Origin: Diplocarpon mali
Taxonomy: Eukaryota; Ascomycota; Leotiomycetes; Helotiales; Drepanopezizaceae
DNA: 44,368 nucleotides
Direction of reading: 5' to 3'
Assembly: GCA_024741835.1 (NCBI GenBank)
Contig: JAENRP010000355.1
Location: 1 to 44,368, forward strand
Shown: piece by piece, positions 23,380-34,031 of the stretch
Numbering within the stretch: position 1 is the first letter of the stretch
Layout: each line of letters begins with the position of its first letter
Notes under the pieces: generated by a model
Database searches by the model: none
Told to the model about the DNA's origin: nothing
Seen by the model: the letters and a program-made list of their open reading frames with translations, nothing else
Translations under genes and position numbers: made by a program

Positions 23380-24000
23380 TAAGTTTAGACCTAGGCTAGG
23401 AGTGAATTGCGGTCCTATAATAGTGATAGGTTTCTCTCTTAGTATATTCCCTCTAATAGTGATCTCGCTCTTCTAGATATTCAATTTTACGTTAACTATA
23501 TATAGCTAAGGTAGACCTAGAAGGAGAGATAGCTCAGTTTTCTTCGGAGGGCTGTTTAATCTTAAGAAGGAGTCTACTTTACGCCAGATGCTTTGAACTC
23601 TAATCTCGAATGATATATAGCTGGTCAAGTTATATATCTTTCTATCTATAGTGCTATAGGTTACCTTTAAGTAGCCTTTTGAATTAAAGGAACGCTTTAT
23701 GAGATTAAAAGCCCTCTTAAGTCTTTAAGAAGTAAGTAAAATGTTACTGCCTTGATCAATAGCACTTATACCAATAGGCAGATCTACTACTATCTCTTCT
23801 TCCCTTTCCTTTACTCGAATTAATACTGGTACTTTCTAAGCCTTCTTATCCAGGTGTATACTAGGCAGGAGTTTCGTAAGGTTCAACTGCATAGCTAATA
23901 GGGGAGGGGGCTCGGTCTCTTCGGATGCTACTCTTAAAAAGGTAGCCTTCTTCTATCTCTTCTAGTTCTAGCGAGTAGAGAGATTGCGGAACTGCTTTAA
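23380..24000 (-). pseudogene. Element C protease region (relic)
   Basis: Between gag and reverse transcriptase the minus strand reads REEEIVVDLPIGISAI near 23750-23800 and LLLGLPWLYIVNVKLNI near 23490-23540, resembling the retropepsin-like region of gypsy polyproteins. I did not see an unambiguous Asp-Ser/Thr-Gly triad, so the domain is inferred mainly from position. Confidence 0.55.
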
Positions 24001-24285
24001 TACTTTTAAAGATAGCTGGAATAGATCTAGAAGATTTATTAAGATCTTAAATCCTTTTGCCAGCTCGATATAGTTAATAGGACTATCGCCCTCCCTCCCT
24101 ACGATCTCTCGTAGATAGCGAAGCTTCTTCTCCCTAGAGGCTGCCTTCTTCTTTCCGATAGGGTCTGCGCTAGCTTGCTTCCCTCAGGGTTGTCTCCTAG
24201 GTTTCGCCTAGGTAGTATCGTCTAATAAACCAGCTATTCGTACTCTCTTCCGAACCCCTTTCCCATCTGCCAAGAAGGAGGTAGC

Positions 24286-26500
24286 TTAAGGAAGTGCATC
24301 TTCCTCAATATTATATATAGCATCGTAATATCTAATACCTCCTACCTCTGCCAGGTTAGAGACTATAGCAGGTTCGCTAATATCCTCTACTGCCGCTCTT
24401 CGCAATCTATTAAACTCTTTTAGCGATATCCTTATTTCGGGATCTGTTTTAACAGAGGCAGGTATAAGCGCTGCAGAGCGACTACTATCAGCATATCTTC
24501 TATAATCGTGATGTTTTCCTTCTTCTATATAGATCTTGATATAATGCACTAAGGCAGCAGATTCGGGGAAGACAATCGACCTAAGGTAGGCCTTTTCTTA
24601 TGAAGTCAAGGGCGGCCGTATGCATTTATCCTTATAGTGACTATACTCCCTGCACTCAATATATAGAGGCCTGTCCCTAGTTCTATTTTATATCCTCGAT
24701 CGGTTGATAAAGGGATTAGATAAATCGGAGGCCAGTTTTAAAGCGTACTACTAGTAGAGAGGTATCGTACTATTGTAGTTTAATGCGCCCCTCTATTCTA
24801 TATTCTAGTTTAGTATTGCCCTTCTCTAGGGGTTTCGATAGTCGTTTTGCTAGTTCTGGGCATTATGCTTAGGACGCCCTCTTTAAACTAGGTAAGTTAG
24901 AGGCGGTCCTTGCCAAGGGATAGCTAGGCTCTCTTAGGCGGTGGTTGGTAGTCTAGGCGTAGGCTTAAAGACTAAAGGAGGTTAATACCCTCTTATCGTT
25001 ATAGCTAGTGCTAAGTATTGTCTTCTAGTGTCTTCTCTAGCAATAGGAGCATAGTTCCGATTATCTAAGGAGGCTAAGGCAGATTGAATTAAGACTCTTA
25101 AGCAGTTCTTTATATAGGATTCCAAGCGCTTATAGTATTATTGCTTCTTAATCTCAGCCTTGATTTTCTCCTAGGCCTTAAGAGCAGACTGTGATAAGCA
25201 AAGGGTATTATAGGCCTTCTAAAGATACGGAAGTAGTAGGACATTATTGCTTAAGGCATATGATCTAAGCTTATTATTATATACCCCTTTTACAAAGGCC
25301 GATATAATAGACTTAAGGATATATCGGTCCGAATCCTTTTATAAGGGTATAGGGAATAGGGGGATATTCCGGTCGAGATCTTTGCCGCCGGTCTTCTTTA
25401 GTAATGCGGCAGTTCTCTAATAGTAAGAGGCCAAGTTCTTAAGTAGGCCTTGCTAAAGATTAGCCACCTTTATTATAACGTCTAGCTCCTTTATAGGATT
25501 ATCCTCATTTGGAAACTGGGTCTTTAGCCATTCGATTACCTCCTGCCTATCTTCTTCAATAGCAGTAAGCCTATTGGCTATAATACTCTTTATCTATTAA
25601 TTGGACTTAAAGCGGCGGGAAGCCTCTCCCTTAAGTAGGATAGAGATGGCTCTTAGGTAGATGGCGGGAGGTAGTAGGAATTAGCCGTCGACTTCAAAGT
25701 CGTAATTAAGCCTATTGAGCTAAAGCTTAGCTAGCATTTCCCTATTGTAGTCCTTGTACCTCTCGAACTTGGGCATCTTTTGAAAGCATATAGCTGTTAG
25801 GGGCAGTTATTGGCTTGATCTAAGTAGGCTAGGTAAAGAGGAGCACTAGGTATTCCTTTGTTTAGTAGTAGCCTTAAAGAAGTCCTGGTTTATAGGATAG
25901 AACGGAGGTAAGACACTCTCCTTATGCTATAAGTCCCCTTATATAACGGTAGGAGAGAATAGAGGCGTACTTAGGTCTGAGTCAGATAGGTCTATTAGTA
26001 AGATGCTTCTCTAGCGGCCTTCGTACCTCTAGAGTGGAAAGGTATTATTATTATATATACTCTCTTTATAGTCCCTCTAGGCCTTTTATAGGATTTCTGA
26101 ATGGCTAGGACTTATTGAGAGCTTTAGTAGTTCTATTAAGAAGGAAGGGACGAGTAGTCCTAAAGCTAGTCCTAAGGTAGAGGGTTAGTTGTCTGCTCCT
26201 TCCTTACGAGGTTCGGGTAGATATACAGAATTTTCCAGCTATAGAGTCGATAACGCTTATTGAAGGAGAGCTTTAGGGCAAGACTCTTGCTTATTATACT
26301 CCTATATTAATTGTATTATTCCCCTCTCCTTGCTCTTATAGAAGTTCCTCTTCAATTGCTTATTCTAGAGTATTAGTTGCTGAATCTTCGAGTCTATAGA
26401 TGATAGGAGTGTCGGACGTATCTCTAGTCTTCTTTTGCATCTTAACTCGGTTTTAAAAAGGGTTCTGAGTATTAGTCTACTTGATCGAATGGAGATGAGA
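24286..26500 (-). pseudogene. Element C gag with zinc knuckle (relic)
   Basis: The capsid and nucleocapsid protein. A CCHC zinc knuckle lies at 24622-24663, reading YIECREYSHYKDKC; the first Cys has become Tyr and the last Cys and His remain. The true frame is open after this at 24286-24549 (MHYIKIYIEEGKHHDYRRYA and onward), ending at a TAA followed by more of the same frame. Upstream to the 5' LTR is a Gag-like charged region I could not subdivide. Confidence 0.75.
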
Positions 26501-26530
26501 AAGCTTGCTACGCCTCCTTGCGTAGGTCAC

Positions 26531-26665
26531 TAAACGTAGGGGTAGTAATACCTTAGAAAAGGGGGAAAAGGTTATTGTATTAGGTATGGTACAGTTGTAG
26601 GTTTTATCCCCTTGCACTAGCGCCCACGTGCTCTACTCTAGCCTATTCAGGACTAGCACTCCACA
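26531..26665 (-). repeat. Element C 5' LTR
   Basis: 135 bp, paired with 19089-19223. On the minus strand it runs from TGTGGAGTGC to TACGTTTA. It contains CACGTG at 26625-26630. The sequence just inside (minus strand GTGACCTACGC) would hold the primer-binding site, but I do not recognise the tRNA. Confidence 0.92.
26625..26630. promoter_or_regulatory. CACGTG E-box in the element C 5' LTR
   Basis: Same site and context as 19183-19188, conserved in both LTR copies. Confidence 0.45.
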
Positions 26666-28100
26666 GAGATCCCTTTGCATAACTAGCTATGATCGGCACT
26701 TTAAAAGCTCGCTAGAGCTATTGACCTTATAGGTAAAAACCCATTTCAATAGTATTAGCAGGGGCTTTAAGTAATCCCTTTGTATAATTCTCTAGCAACT
26801 TTGAGATTCCAAATTCCTGATCTCCTAGCGCCCTCCTTCTTTAAATCGTTCGCTAAAAGGGTGCTTCTCTAGGTCCAGCCATCCTTTCGGAGGCTTTAGC
26901 AGAGAGCCTTAGTGCTATAGGCGGTTAGGAGACTGCGCTCTGTCCTTTGCCTAACTATTAACTGCAGCTTTAATAACTATATAAACTATCAAATGGTCCT
27001 TCCTATCCTCCTTTATCTATTTGTTCGCTTAGAAGGTCGATATAAACTCCTGCGCATATAAGGAGTAGGGTAAATCAATATTACTTTAAAAGAGCATATG
27101 CTTTAGAGTAATAGTATACACTTTTGAAGTCTCCTATTGCTTAACGCTTAAGCGTCTTATCCTCTTTTGCCTAGGAAGAGGGAGTTCCTCCTTGCGCTTT
27201 TCTTTATAGGTCTCTTCCTCTATTTTTATTATTACTAAAGGTTCCTTTAAGAGTCTGGGTAGCTCTATCTCTTAAGCCTATAGTCTTTAAGCTGGTATTA
27301 CAACTTGAGGTATTATATTATTAAGGCCTACTCCTCTTACTAGGTCGCTTCTTATAAGATTGTTAAAGCTCCTCCTAGATCTTAGCAGTAGTGCCTCTAG
27401 CCTTCTACCAGAGTTTACTAAGGCCTGCCTTTATAATTAAAGACTCTATCTTAGAGCCCTTAAGCCATTTCTATTCTTATATAGAATAGCGGCTAAAGAT
27501 CTGCCGATCGCCTTATAGAACTTGTCTTTAAAGACTCCCTTAGAGTCGTCTATAGTTCCTTTTTTAGTAGGGCCTTTATAAGGAATCATTACCCCTAAGC
27601 TCTAGTCGCTATTTGCCTTTTTAGAGACTGGCGAAGTGGCTTCCAGTTCACTTACTTCCACCCCTGAGTTTCTAGGTAGGTCTCTTAGAGAATTTGGATT
27701 TAAGTTAAGGCCTTCTATATTATTAGTTGGAGGCTATAGAGCAGCGTCGGTCTGTGATATAGGCTCTTCCTATACAGCGGCTTCTTTTGCAGCGATTGCG
27801 TTCGGCCTTGCGATAAGCTCTGATTCCTCGAAAATGCCTTCGAACTTAGCGTCCTAAGCTCCCTCTCCCTCTCCGATCAATTAGAGGGTCGTCTCAAGTT
27901 CCTAGCGCGATATAGGGTTTGCGCGCTTAGCTTCTGGACTATAGAAGAGAGACTTATCGAATTCGATATTATAAATCGTTATTACTCGCTAGAGCATAAG
28001 AACCTAGATTCTATAAACATTAGAGGTAATATATCTAACTAAGTAACCTAAGTGCCCTTATAGTTCAATTTTAAAGGTTTAGCAGTCCCTTCCTGCCTCC
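26666..28100 (-). pseudogene. B2 copia RT N-terminal part and integrase-RT linker (relic)
   Basis: Right of the C insertion the minus strand carries the first part of reverse transcriptase (near 26680-26760, KWVFTYK-like with frame damage). The acidic linker lies to its right (ANSD near 27610, NNIEGLNLNPNS near 27690-27725). It matches 8892-10300 in B1. Joined to 17840-19088 it makes one domain. The antisense open frame at 27636-27857 is fortuitous. Confidence 0.75.
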
Positions 28101-29600
28101 TTCTCCCTAATTAAAGGGTATACGCGAGCACTATACATATAAACGCGACTCCAGTCGGGCTTTAAGCTCGCCGTCATCTGCTTAATAAGCAGCGGCTTAT
28201 AAAATTGAAAATACTACTTAAACTAACTATAGAGAGCCTCGCTTAGTAAGATCATCTTCTTCCTAGCAAGTAGGGAGATATTGTAAAGGTATATAGCAGC
28301 CTTTATAACCTCCGGCCAAAGGCTTGCTAAAAGCCTAGCGTAGATCCTCATTTTAATAAAGCGTTCAATCAACTCCCTTCCTACTTGCTCCACGCCTCTA
28401 TTAGGTTAGTATATATAGGCAGGAGTAAGCTCTAAATCGATTCCCTCCTCTTTTACCTATCTCTGGTACTCTATAAGAGAGTCTTCCCTTAGGAAGATCA
28501 CTAAAGTGTTATTATCTTATCTGATCTTGCAAATAGAAAGCCTATATTAGCATTTCACCTATGCTTCAAAGGCCTAGAGGACCTCTATAACTACGTCTCC
28601 GCCCTTCGATCTTAGTAGGAACGTCCAAAGTATACCGCTATACTTATCCTTAATTAAAAGAACCTATAAGCAACTATTGTACAAGTTGTCTAGAAAGTCA
28701 AAGAGATCCCAGGAGATCCTAAAGAAGGGCCTTAGAGATCGGTTCTTAAAGGTAGCGCGAGAAATAACTTGCTTAGCAGACGCTACTGCGCATATAAGGC
28801 ACTCCAGCCTTTATATTCCCCTGATCTTCACTCCCCTAGCGCACTTAACTAGCGCTTAAAGAGCCTCTGCGCCTAGGTAGCTAGCGCGAAGGTGCTAAGT
28901 GTACGCGTTATTATCCCGCACCTTAGTAGGTGCATAGCTAGACTAGAACCTATTATAGAGCGTCGTCTCAGCTATAGGGAATGCTATTAAGGCAGAGAAG
29001 TCATATTGAAGCATATTTGGGAGATCTAAATAATTGATAGGCTTGTATTTAAAGAAAATGAGATTATAGTAATGCTTTAACTAAGCTCGCTTTATAGAAT
29101 CTCCAATGCTCCTAGAGCATAAAGTAAGGTCTACCCTAGAGTACTAAAAACCCTTATTCGCAAAGAGCCTCTCCGAGATAATATTAGTAGTAAACTCCTT
29201 TATAATAGCAATATTGCAAAGCATTATCCCTATAAGAGAGCCATTACGCTATAGAAGAGAGTCTGCCATATATCTATCACCTCTCCTAATGATTGGGAGT
29301 CTTAAGGTACCTACTTTAACACATTGCTATAAGTCGCCAGAAGGCTTAAAGGTGCCTGCGATAAGTAAATCCTTTAAATTAATAATATAAGTAGCTGCGC
29401 AATTGTTAAGGAGTGTACTTAAGGAGAGCGGGTGGCGTTCTAGCTTAGAGAGGTAGTAGACGTTAAACGATTCTTCAAAAGCGTCAAAGGCAAAGGGATC
29501 TATTACTATAAAGACTGGTAAGTTCTCCCTTTTGCTGCTTAAACTGTCCTCCCTAGAGGCTAAAGCCTTTCCCTTGAATTTATCAATCGCTATTACCGCA
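28100..29600 (-). pseudogene. B2 copia pre-integrase and integrase (relic)
   Basis: Best preserved integrase of the copia pair. The minus strand shows a zinc-binding remnant (HLRASYLGAEAL near 28850-28900, then ECLICAVASAKQV near 28770-28810), the core start WDLFDFLD near 28700, DNNTLVIFLREDS near 28480-28530 and NRGVEQVGRELIE near 28370-28415, which carries the catalytic Glu. RIP-type stops remain. The pre-integrase segment (KDLLIAGTFKPSGDL equivalent) is near 29335-29385. Confidence 0.82.
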
Positions 29601-30862
29601 ATGTCATTCTCCTTAAGCTATGCTTAGAGACCCTTGAACTGGTCTCCTGCGTTTAAAGCCTTTCGTATTCGTAGGACCTCCTCTCGCAAGGGGAGAACCT
29701 TCATATTTTCCTTACGCCCGTCTATAGCATATAACAGTTTCCGACAGTCCTAGGGCTTCTAATAGTGATTTTTAGAGCCTCTATAAGGGTACTTAGGCCT
29801 GATCTCCCTCTTGGAGCTTATAGAGCGATTTCGGGAGCTGCTCGCTAGAGCTTGCAAAGGGGTTTCGGCATCTAAGAGAGACTCTTAAGTAGCAAAAACT
29901 GCTAGCCCTTTATTATCGATCGCTCTATTGGATTCAATGCCTGCTAGGGCGCGGCTTAGCTATATTAGGTTATGCTTATATAGGGTTCCTATCTGCTTAT
30001 TAATAATGATTTCCTCCTTTAAGCGAGTCGCCTAACTCGAATTGATCTTTACTACAACTAAGTTTAAAAAGTCAGTAACTCCCAGTCTCCCTTTAATCTT
30101 AGGAAGACTATATTGCTCTATTAGGCAGTACGCCTCCTGCTACTCCTGGATCTACTGCTAAGTATTAGTTCTCTTAGTTTTGCCTTAGCATAGTATATTG
30201 CGGTATTGAAGCCTTATCTAAGACTAAATAGCCTTATCAGAAGGCGTAATATCACGCTTTAAGATAGATACTAGGCCTTAGAGTAAGAGTTGCTAGTTGA
30301 CCAAATTGGCATGCGGGTCGTTAGCAGTAGTTCTACTTATAAGAGTATCTCTATTAGGTATTAAGGAGTAGAGCTTCTTAGCTTGGATTTATACTTAAGC
30401 CATTGCAGAAGCTAGGAGCGTTCCGTCGACAGTCTTAGAGACCCATTTTAGAAGTAGCTTATAGTATTTGCGTTAGGTCTTTTAAGTTTCCTTGCGCAGG
30501 TAGTGCTCCTTTATTAGGATTTTATATTTATCCTTAATATCCTTATAAGAAGCCTATAGAGGAGGAGCCTTTGACAGATCTCCTAAGGGAAAGCGGGCGT
30601 AAATCTGTTCGGATAGAGTCGCTGCATACTCTTCATACGACCTTGCATATACTACGCAGAGGTTAGCCGTTTCCAGTTCCTTAAGCTCCTATATAAAGGG
30701 AGCTTAAGGCTCGGTCTCTATAATTGACTTGAATAGGAGTCTTAGATCAGTAAAAATGGTAATATTATAAAGCTTAGCAAAGAATATATATTTACTAAAC
30801 CACTTTACTTAAGAGGCAGAGGTATTAAAGCGAGGCTCAGAGATACTCGAAGAGTTAGACAT
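29600..30862 (-). pseudogene. B2 copia gag (relic)
   Basis: Starts at ATG 30862-30860 (MSNSSSISEPRFNTSAS); the ATG is intact here but lost in B1. A degenerate CCHC-like cluster (YPYRGSKNHY) lies near 29755-29800, with the first Cys mutated to Tyr. The frame continues into the pre-integrase part. An overlapping open frame at 30805-31041 is in another phase and is not the gag. Confidence 0.75.
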
Positions 30863-31054
30863 TTTAAATGGAGTCTAGTGAAAAAGGTTAGGTATATAAA
30901 TGAGGTTTGCAAATAAGGTTCGATCGGAAAATGGAAATTTATTAATTGAAAATAAAGGTCCTTCGAGTCGTTATAAGTACTCGAAAAGTCGGTTAGGAGC
31001 TCGAAGGGCCCTCTAGCCGGTTGCATGCGAAGAGAAAGCATATTAAAGTGCTTA

Positions 31055-31067
31055 CAGGGCTTATAAC
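31055..31067 (-). promoter_or_regulatory. B2 primer-binding site, methionine-tRNA-like
   Basis: On the minus strand GTTATAAGCCCTG lies directly next to the 5' LTR. With one G-to-A (RIP-type) change it resembles GTTATGAGCCC, the complement of the anticodon arm of CAU-anticodon tRNA. Copia elements are known to prime from an internal fragment of initiator tRNA-Met, so this fits the family. Confidence 0.6.
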
Positions 31068-31265
31068 TGTAGTGCGGTCGGCTGGAGGGCCTTCATTAGG
31101 TCGCTTAGGAGGCTCGCTAATATAGATGAAGATGATTGATTGTATTATTATCTAATATATATATGGTAAGGAGACTTCGGAAAGAAAAGGGAGAGTCTAT
31201 GACTTAGCAGGAGTCACGTGGAGGGTCTCCAGAATAAGTGGAGACTCCGCCCATTCTGCACGACA
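31068..31265 (-). repeat. B2 5' LTR
   Basis: 198 bp, starting TGTAGTGCGG and ending CTGCACGACA on the plus strand. It pairs with 16113-16310 and is followed by the TAATA duplication. It holds CACGTG at 31215-31220, which the left copy has lost (CATATA). Confidence 0.92.
31215..31220. promoter_or_regulatory. CACGTG E-box in the B2 5' LTR
   Basis: CACGTG after GGAGT. The matching position in the left LTR reads CATATA, lost by transitions. Confidence 0.4.
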
Positions 31266-31270
31266 TAATA
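31266..31270. repeat. Target site duplication of B2, right copy (TAATA)
   Basis: Exact match to 16108-16112. Removing B2 and one copy restores a continuous E1 frame. Confidence 0.85.
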
Positions 31271-31330
31271 ATAAGGCTATCTACTTCATCTATTAGCTTA
31301 TCTTCTGAATTTATATTATTATATATTCTA

Positions 31331-31353
31331 ACCCGTAGGCTAGGCCTGCGAGC
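31331..31353. repeat. 23-bp palindromic repeat, copy 10 (E1)
   Basis: ACCCGTAGGC then TAGGCCTGCGAGC. Minus-strand peptide ARRPSLRV, in the E1 frame. Confidence 0.85.
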
Positions 31354-31516
31354 TAGTTTCTTTACTACTAGTATATAAGGTGTTTTAAGCATTTCTAAGG
31401 ATAGTAATTCAAATATATCTAAGTCTAATACTTTAAGGTTATAATAGTTAGCAATTTGTATTTCTAGTATTATAGGCACTTTATACTTATAGACTTCTTT
31501 ATTATATACTGATTCT

Positions 31517-31539
31517 ACTTATAGGCCAGGCCTGCGAGT
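31517..31539. repeat. 23-bp palindromic repeat, copy 11 (E1)
   Basis: ACTTATAGGCC then AGGCCTGCGAGT. Minus-strand peptide TRRPGL-stop-V, in the E1 frame, at a place matching copy 14 in E2. Confidence 0.88.
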
Positions 31540-32397
31540 TAAATCGCGCTTGTCTATTGATCCTACCGTAGGTAGTAGTAGCTTTAAAGCAGTAGGTATA
31601 ATAAATTCCCATCTCTTTATTTTATTATTAAAGTAGTTCATAGTATATTCAGCTAGATATATCATCTTTTCTTTTATAATAAGTAGACTGCATTATAACT
31701 ATTGCAAGCCGAGCGTATCTAAAACAGTTTAATTAAAGAGTATAAGATTATTATACTAGGCAGGGCTATCCTTTATAGTTTAAATAGTAGAGTATATAAT
31801 AGTACTTGAGAATCTAATAAATTTTCTACTCTACGCACTATTTCCCTGCAACTTCTTTATACCTTCTTAGATAGTGAAATAATTTAATACCTATATGGCT
31901 TTAGCTACTGGTTAGTATATTTTAAAAATCTTACTAAGTCCCTGCAGAGCATTATTTGTAGTAATATCATTTATAAAGTGGCTTCGAAAGAGCGTTCTAC
32001 ATATTCTGCTTATAAACTGTATTAGTCTTTTCATACATTCATTTTTCTTATCTTAGTTCTTCTGAAATAAATCAACCGAATTAGTATACTTCTAATACTC
32101 TTATAAAAACTTTTCATAATTAATACCTTTGCCTTAGAGTTCCTTATCTAAGAAATTATCAAAACCTAAGAATCCTTCCTTAATAGTAGAAATTCTATAG
32201 TTAAGCACTTTAATAGATGAATTCAGAAATACCTACTATTCGGTCTTACTTAATGTTCTATAAGTGCTTATTATATCTTCTAATGATCTTAATAACTTTC
32301 TATCTTATAAGAACCCTCCCTCTAATATTAGTTTATTATTAGTAGTGCTTAAGGACTTGCTACCTAAGGCAATAACCGATATATTCTTTTTAGGTAT

Positions 32398-32999
32398 GGC
32401 CTTTTTACTTATAGTTAGTGGTACTATAATGAATTATTTAGTAGGAGAGGTAGCTTTAAATAAAGAGATAATTATTTAAGAAAGATTAATAATATAATAG
32501 GCTTATACTTAAAAAGATTGATAATAGAAAGATAATAGTAGTAGTATTGATATTATAGGTCTAATAAGGTTGAAAAGAGAAGTAAAAAAAAGTAAAATCG
32601 TAGTATAGGAAGAGGCTTATTTATAGAGTTTGGAGTTGCACTAGTGCATAAAGGAAAAGTGGGCATAAAGAGGCTAGAAGTAGGAATAAAAGTAGGGTAT
32701 GATATATATAAGGACCTATAATTGGTAAATGATAATTCTTTAAAGGTAAGGATAATATTTTAAAGGTAAGCGTTAGAAAATTATATATAAAGGAAATAAT
32801 TAAAAGATAGATTATATAAAGAATAAAGTAGAGTAAAGAATATATATAAAATAGAATAATGAATAAAGAATAAAGAGGTACTGGTATATAGGAAGTAGAT
32901 AATCTTAAAAAGATTCAACTCGAATTCGTAAGTCCTTTAAATAGTCTTCTCTAAAGGTAATAGGCTAGATTCTCTAGATTGCTTGACTCAATTATCAGT
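32398..32999. other. AT-rich spacer between E1 and E2
   Basis: About 600 bp of purine-rich, low-complexity plus strand (repeated AAAGAATAAAG-type words near 32760-32880). I see no gene. It should contain the upstream region of E1. Confidence 0.45.
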
Positions 33000-33123
33000 T
33001 CTATTATCACTTTGGAGTCTTTTTCTCTTATATTAGTTCTTACCTTTCGGCGTTTTCTTTAATTCAAGTGACCGAGGTTTATCCGAACTATCTTATAGGC
33101 TTAAGCCAGCCGAGTCTAACCTC

Positions 33124-33146
33124 ACTTATAGGCTGGGCTCGTAAGT
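33124..33146. repeat. 23-bp palindromic repeat, copy 12 (E2 end)
   Basis: ACTTATAGGC then TGGGCTCGTAAGT. The host frame is uncertain here. Confidence 0.75.
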
Positions 33147-34008
33147 CAGTCTTAGCATTTCTAAGCTTAAGGGTAAAAATAGGGGATTAGTTCCTAAATT
33201 AGGGTCTAATATTATATTAGCGTCTTAATTTATCTCTTTTCCGAATTTTCTTATAATAATGCCTTTATTAATTAGTGCATTAGGCTTTTAAATAGCATTT
33301 ACTTTATCGTATTATCCTTAAGACTTAAGTTTATAAAGAAGCGACTTAGTATTTATAATATTCGTTTAGGCCTTAATAAGGGCGTTAAAGAGTTTTTAAT
33401 TATATTCTATAAAGTGGATTTTCAATTTGTCCTTATTAAAAAGGAATAACTCTTATACTTTAGTTATAATAAAAGGATCTATTTAAGAGCGCTAACTAAT
33501 AATAGCTTTAAAGAGGCTACTATAGTTCTTAAGATAAAAAGCTGCTTTAAAAGGTATAGTAGTTCTACTTATATTAATCTATTAAGGTACTAGAGGTTGC
33601 TTTAGAGTAAAGATTGAAAAGATAAGATCAGAGATTTAAGTCTTATTTTTTAAGGTATTCTTATTGCAAATGGCTATATAGTTATTATAAAAGGCTATAA
33701 AGCCTCTAATTCTATAAAGTTTATTTAAGCGCATTTTAAGAAGGTGCCCTTGTTTTATTATTACTATAATAGGGTTACTATTATTAGTAATAGGCTATAA
33801 GATCTCTTTTTACTTTATTTTTATAATTATGTAAGCTAATTAAGATTTTGAGCCGAGTGCTTAAGAAGTCTATCGACTTATCTTCTTTATAAATAAAGTG
33901 AGTTTTATATTCGATTAAAAGCCGATCTACTTATTAAGGCTTTTAAAAGCTAGCCCTTATCCGATCGATAGGATCTAATAATCTAAGACTTGCTTTCTAA
34001 TAAAATTG

Positions 34009-34031
34009 ACTCGTAGGCCAGGACTGCGAGT
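34009..34031. repeat. 23-bp palindromic repeat, copy 13 (E2)
   Basis: ACTCGTAGGCC then AGGACTGCGAGT. Minus-strand peptide TRSPGLRV. Confidence 0.85.

Larger units (their letters stand above)
19089..26665 (-). mobile_element. Element C: Ty3/gypsy LTR retrotransposon inserted in B2
   Basis: A 7,577-bp element with 135-bp LTRs and GAGA duplications, inserted in the reverse transcriptase region of copia element B2. On the minus strand: 5' LTR (right), gag with zinc knuckle, protease, reverse transcriptase, RNase H, integrase, 3' LTR (left). Only four differences, all C/T, separate the LTRs. It has fewer stops than A, B1 or G. Very short LTRs are notable for this class. It contains no clear copy of the 23-bp palindrome. 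Confidence 0.93.
16113..31265 (-). mobile_element. Element B2: Ty1/copia retrotransposon, interrupted by element C
   Basis: 198-bp LTRs flanked by TAATA duplications define it exactly. Without element C and one GAGA it is about 7.57 kb. On the minus strand from the right: 5' LTR, primer-binding site, gag, integrase, reverse transcriptase (split by C), RNase H, then a 1.5-kb 3' region with an antisense ORF, and the 3' LTR. Coding parts match B1, but the LTRs are unrelated to those of B1 and B1 lacks the 3' region. It is less RIP-mutated than B1. Confidence 0.92.
31271..32397 (-). pseudogene. Relic E1, N-terminal third; large unknown protein
   Basis: The start is placed at 32397-32395, where codon ATA aligns with the ATG of E2 (E1 ATA-CCT-AAA-AAG-AAT against E2 ATG-CCT-TTA-AAG-AAC), so the start was probably lost by a G-to-A change. 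The frame then runs about 375 codons with RIP-type stops to the B2 insertion. Blocks shared with E2 include PVAKAIQVLNYFTI (E2: PIAKAIQILNFFII), and the segment to the B2 side is open to 31479. It holds two in-frame palindromic repeats (31517 TRRPGLQV, 31331 ARRPSLRV). No known domain was recognised. Confidence 0.55.

Noticed and set aside
23381..23403. AGTTTAGACC...CTAGGAGT, like the 23-bp palindrome
   Set aside because: The right end fits but the arms do not pair in register, and it lies in element C, which has no other copy. Treated as chance.
30805..31041. Minus-strand open frame of 78 codons upstream of B2 gag
   Set aside because: It overlaps the leader and gag start in another phase. 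The gag ATG at 30862 gives the frame shared with B1.
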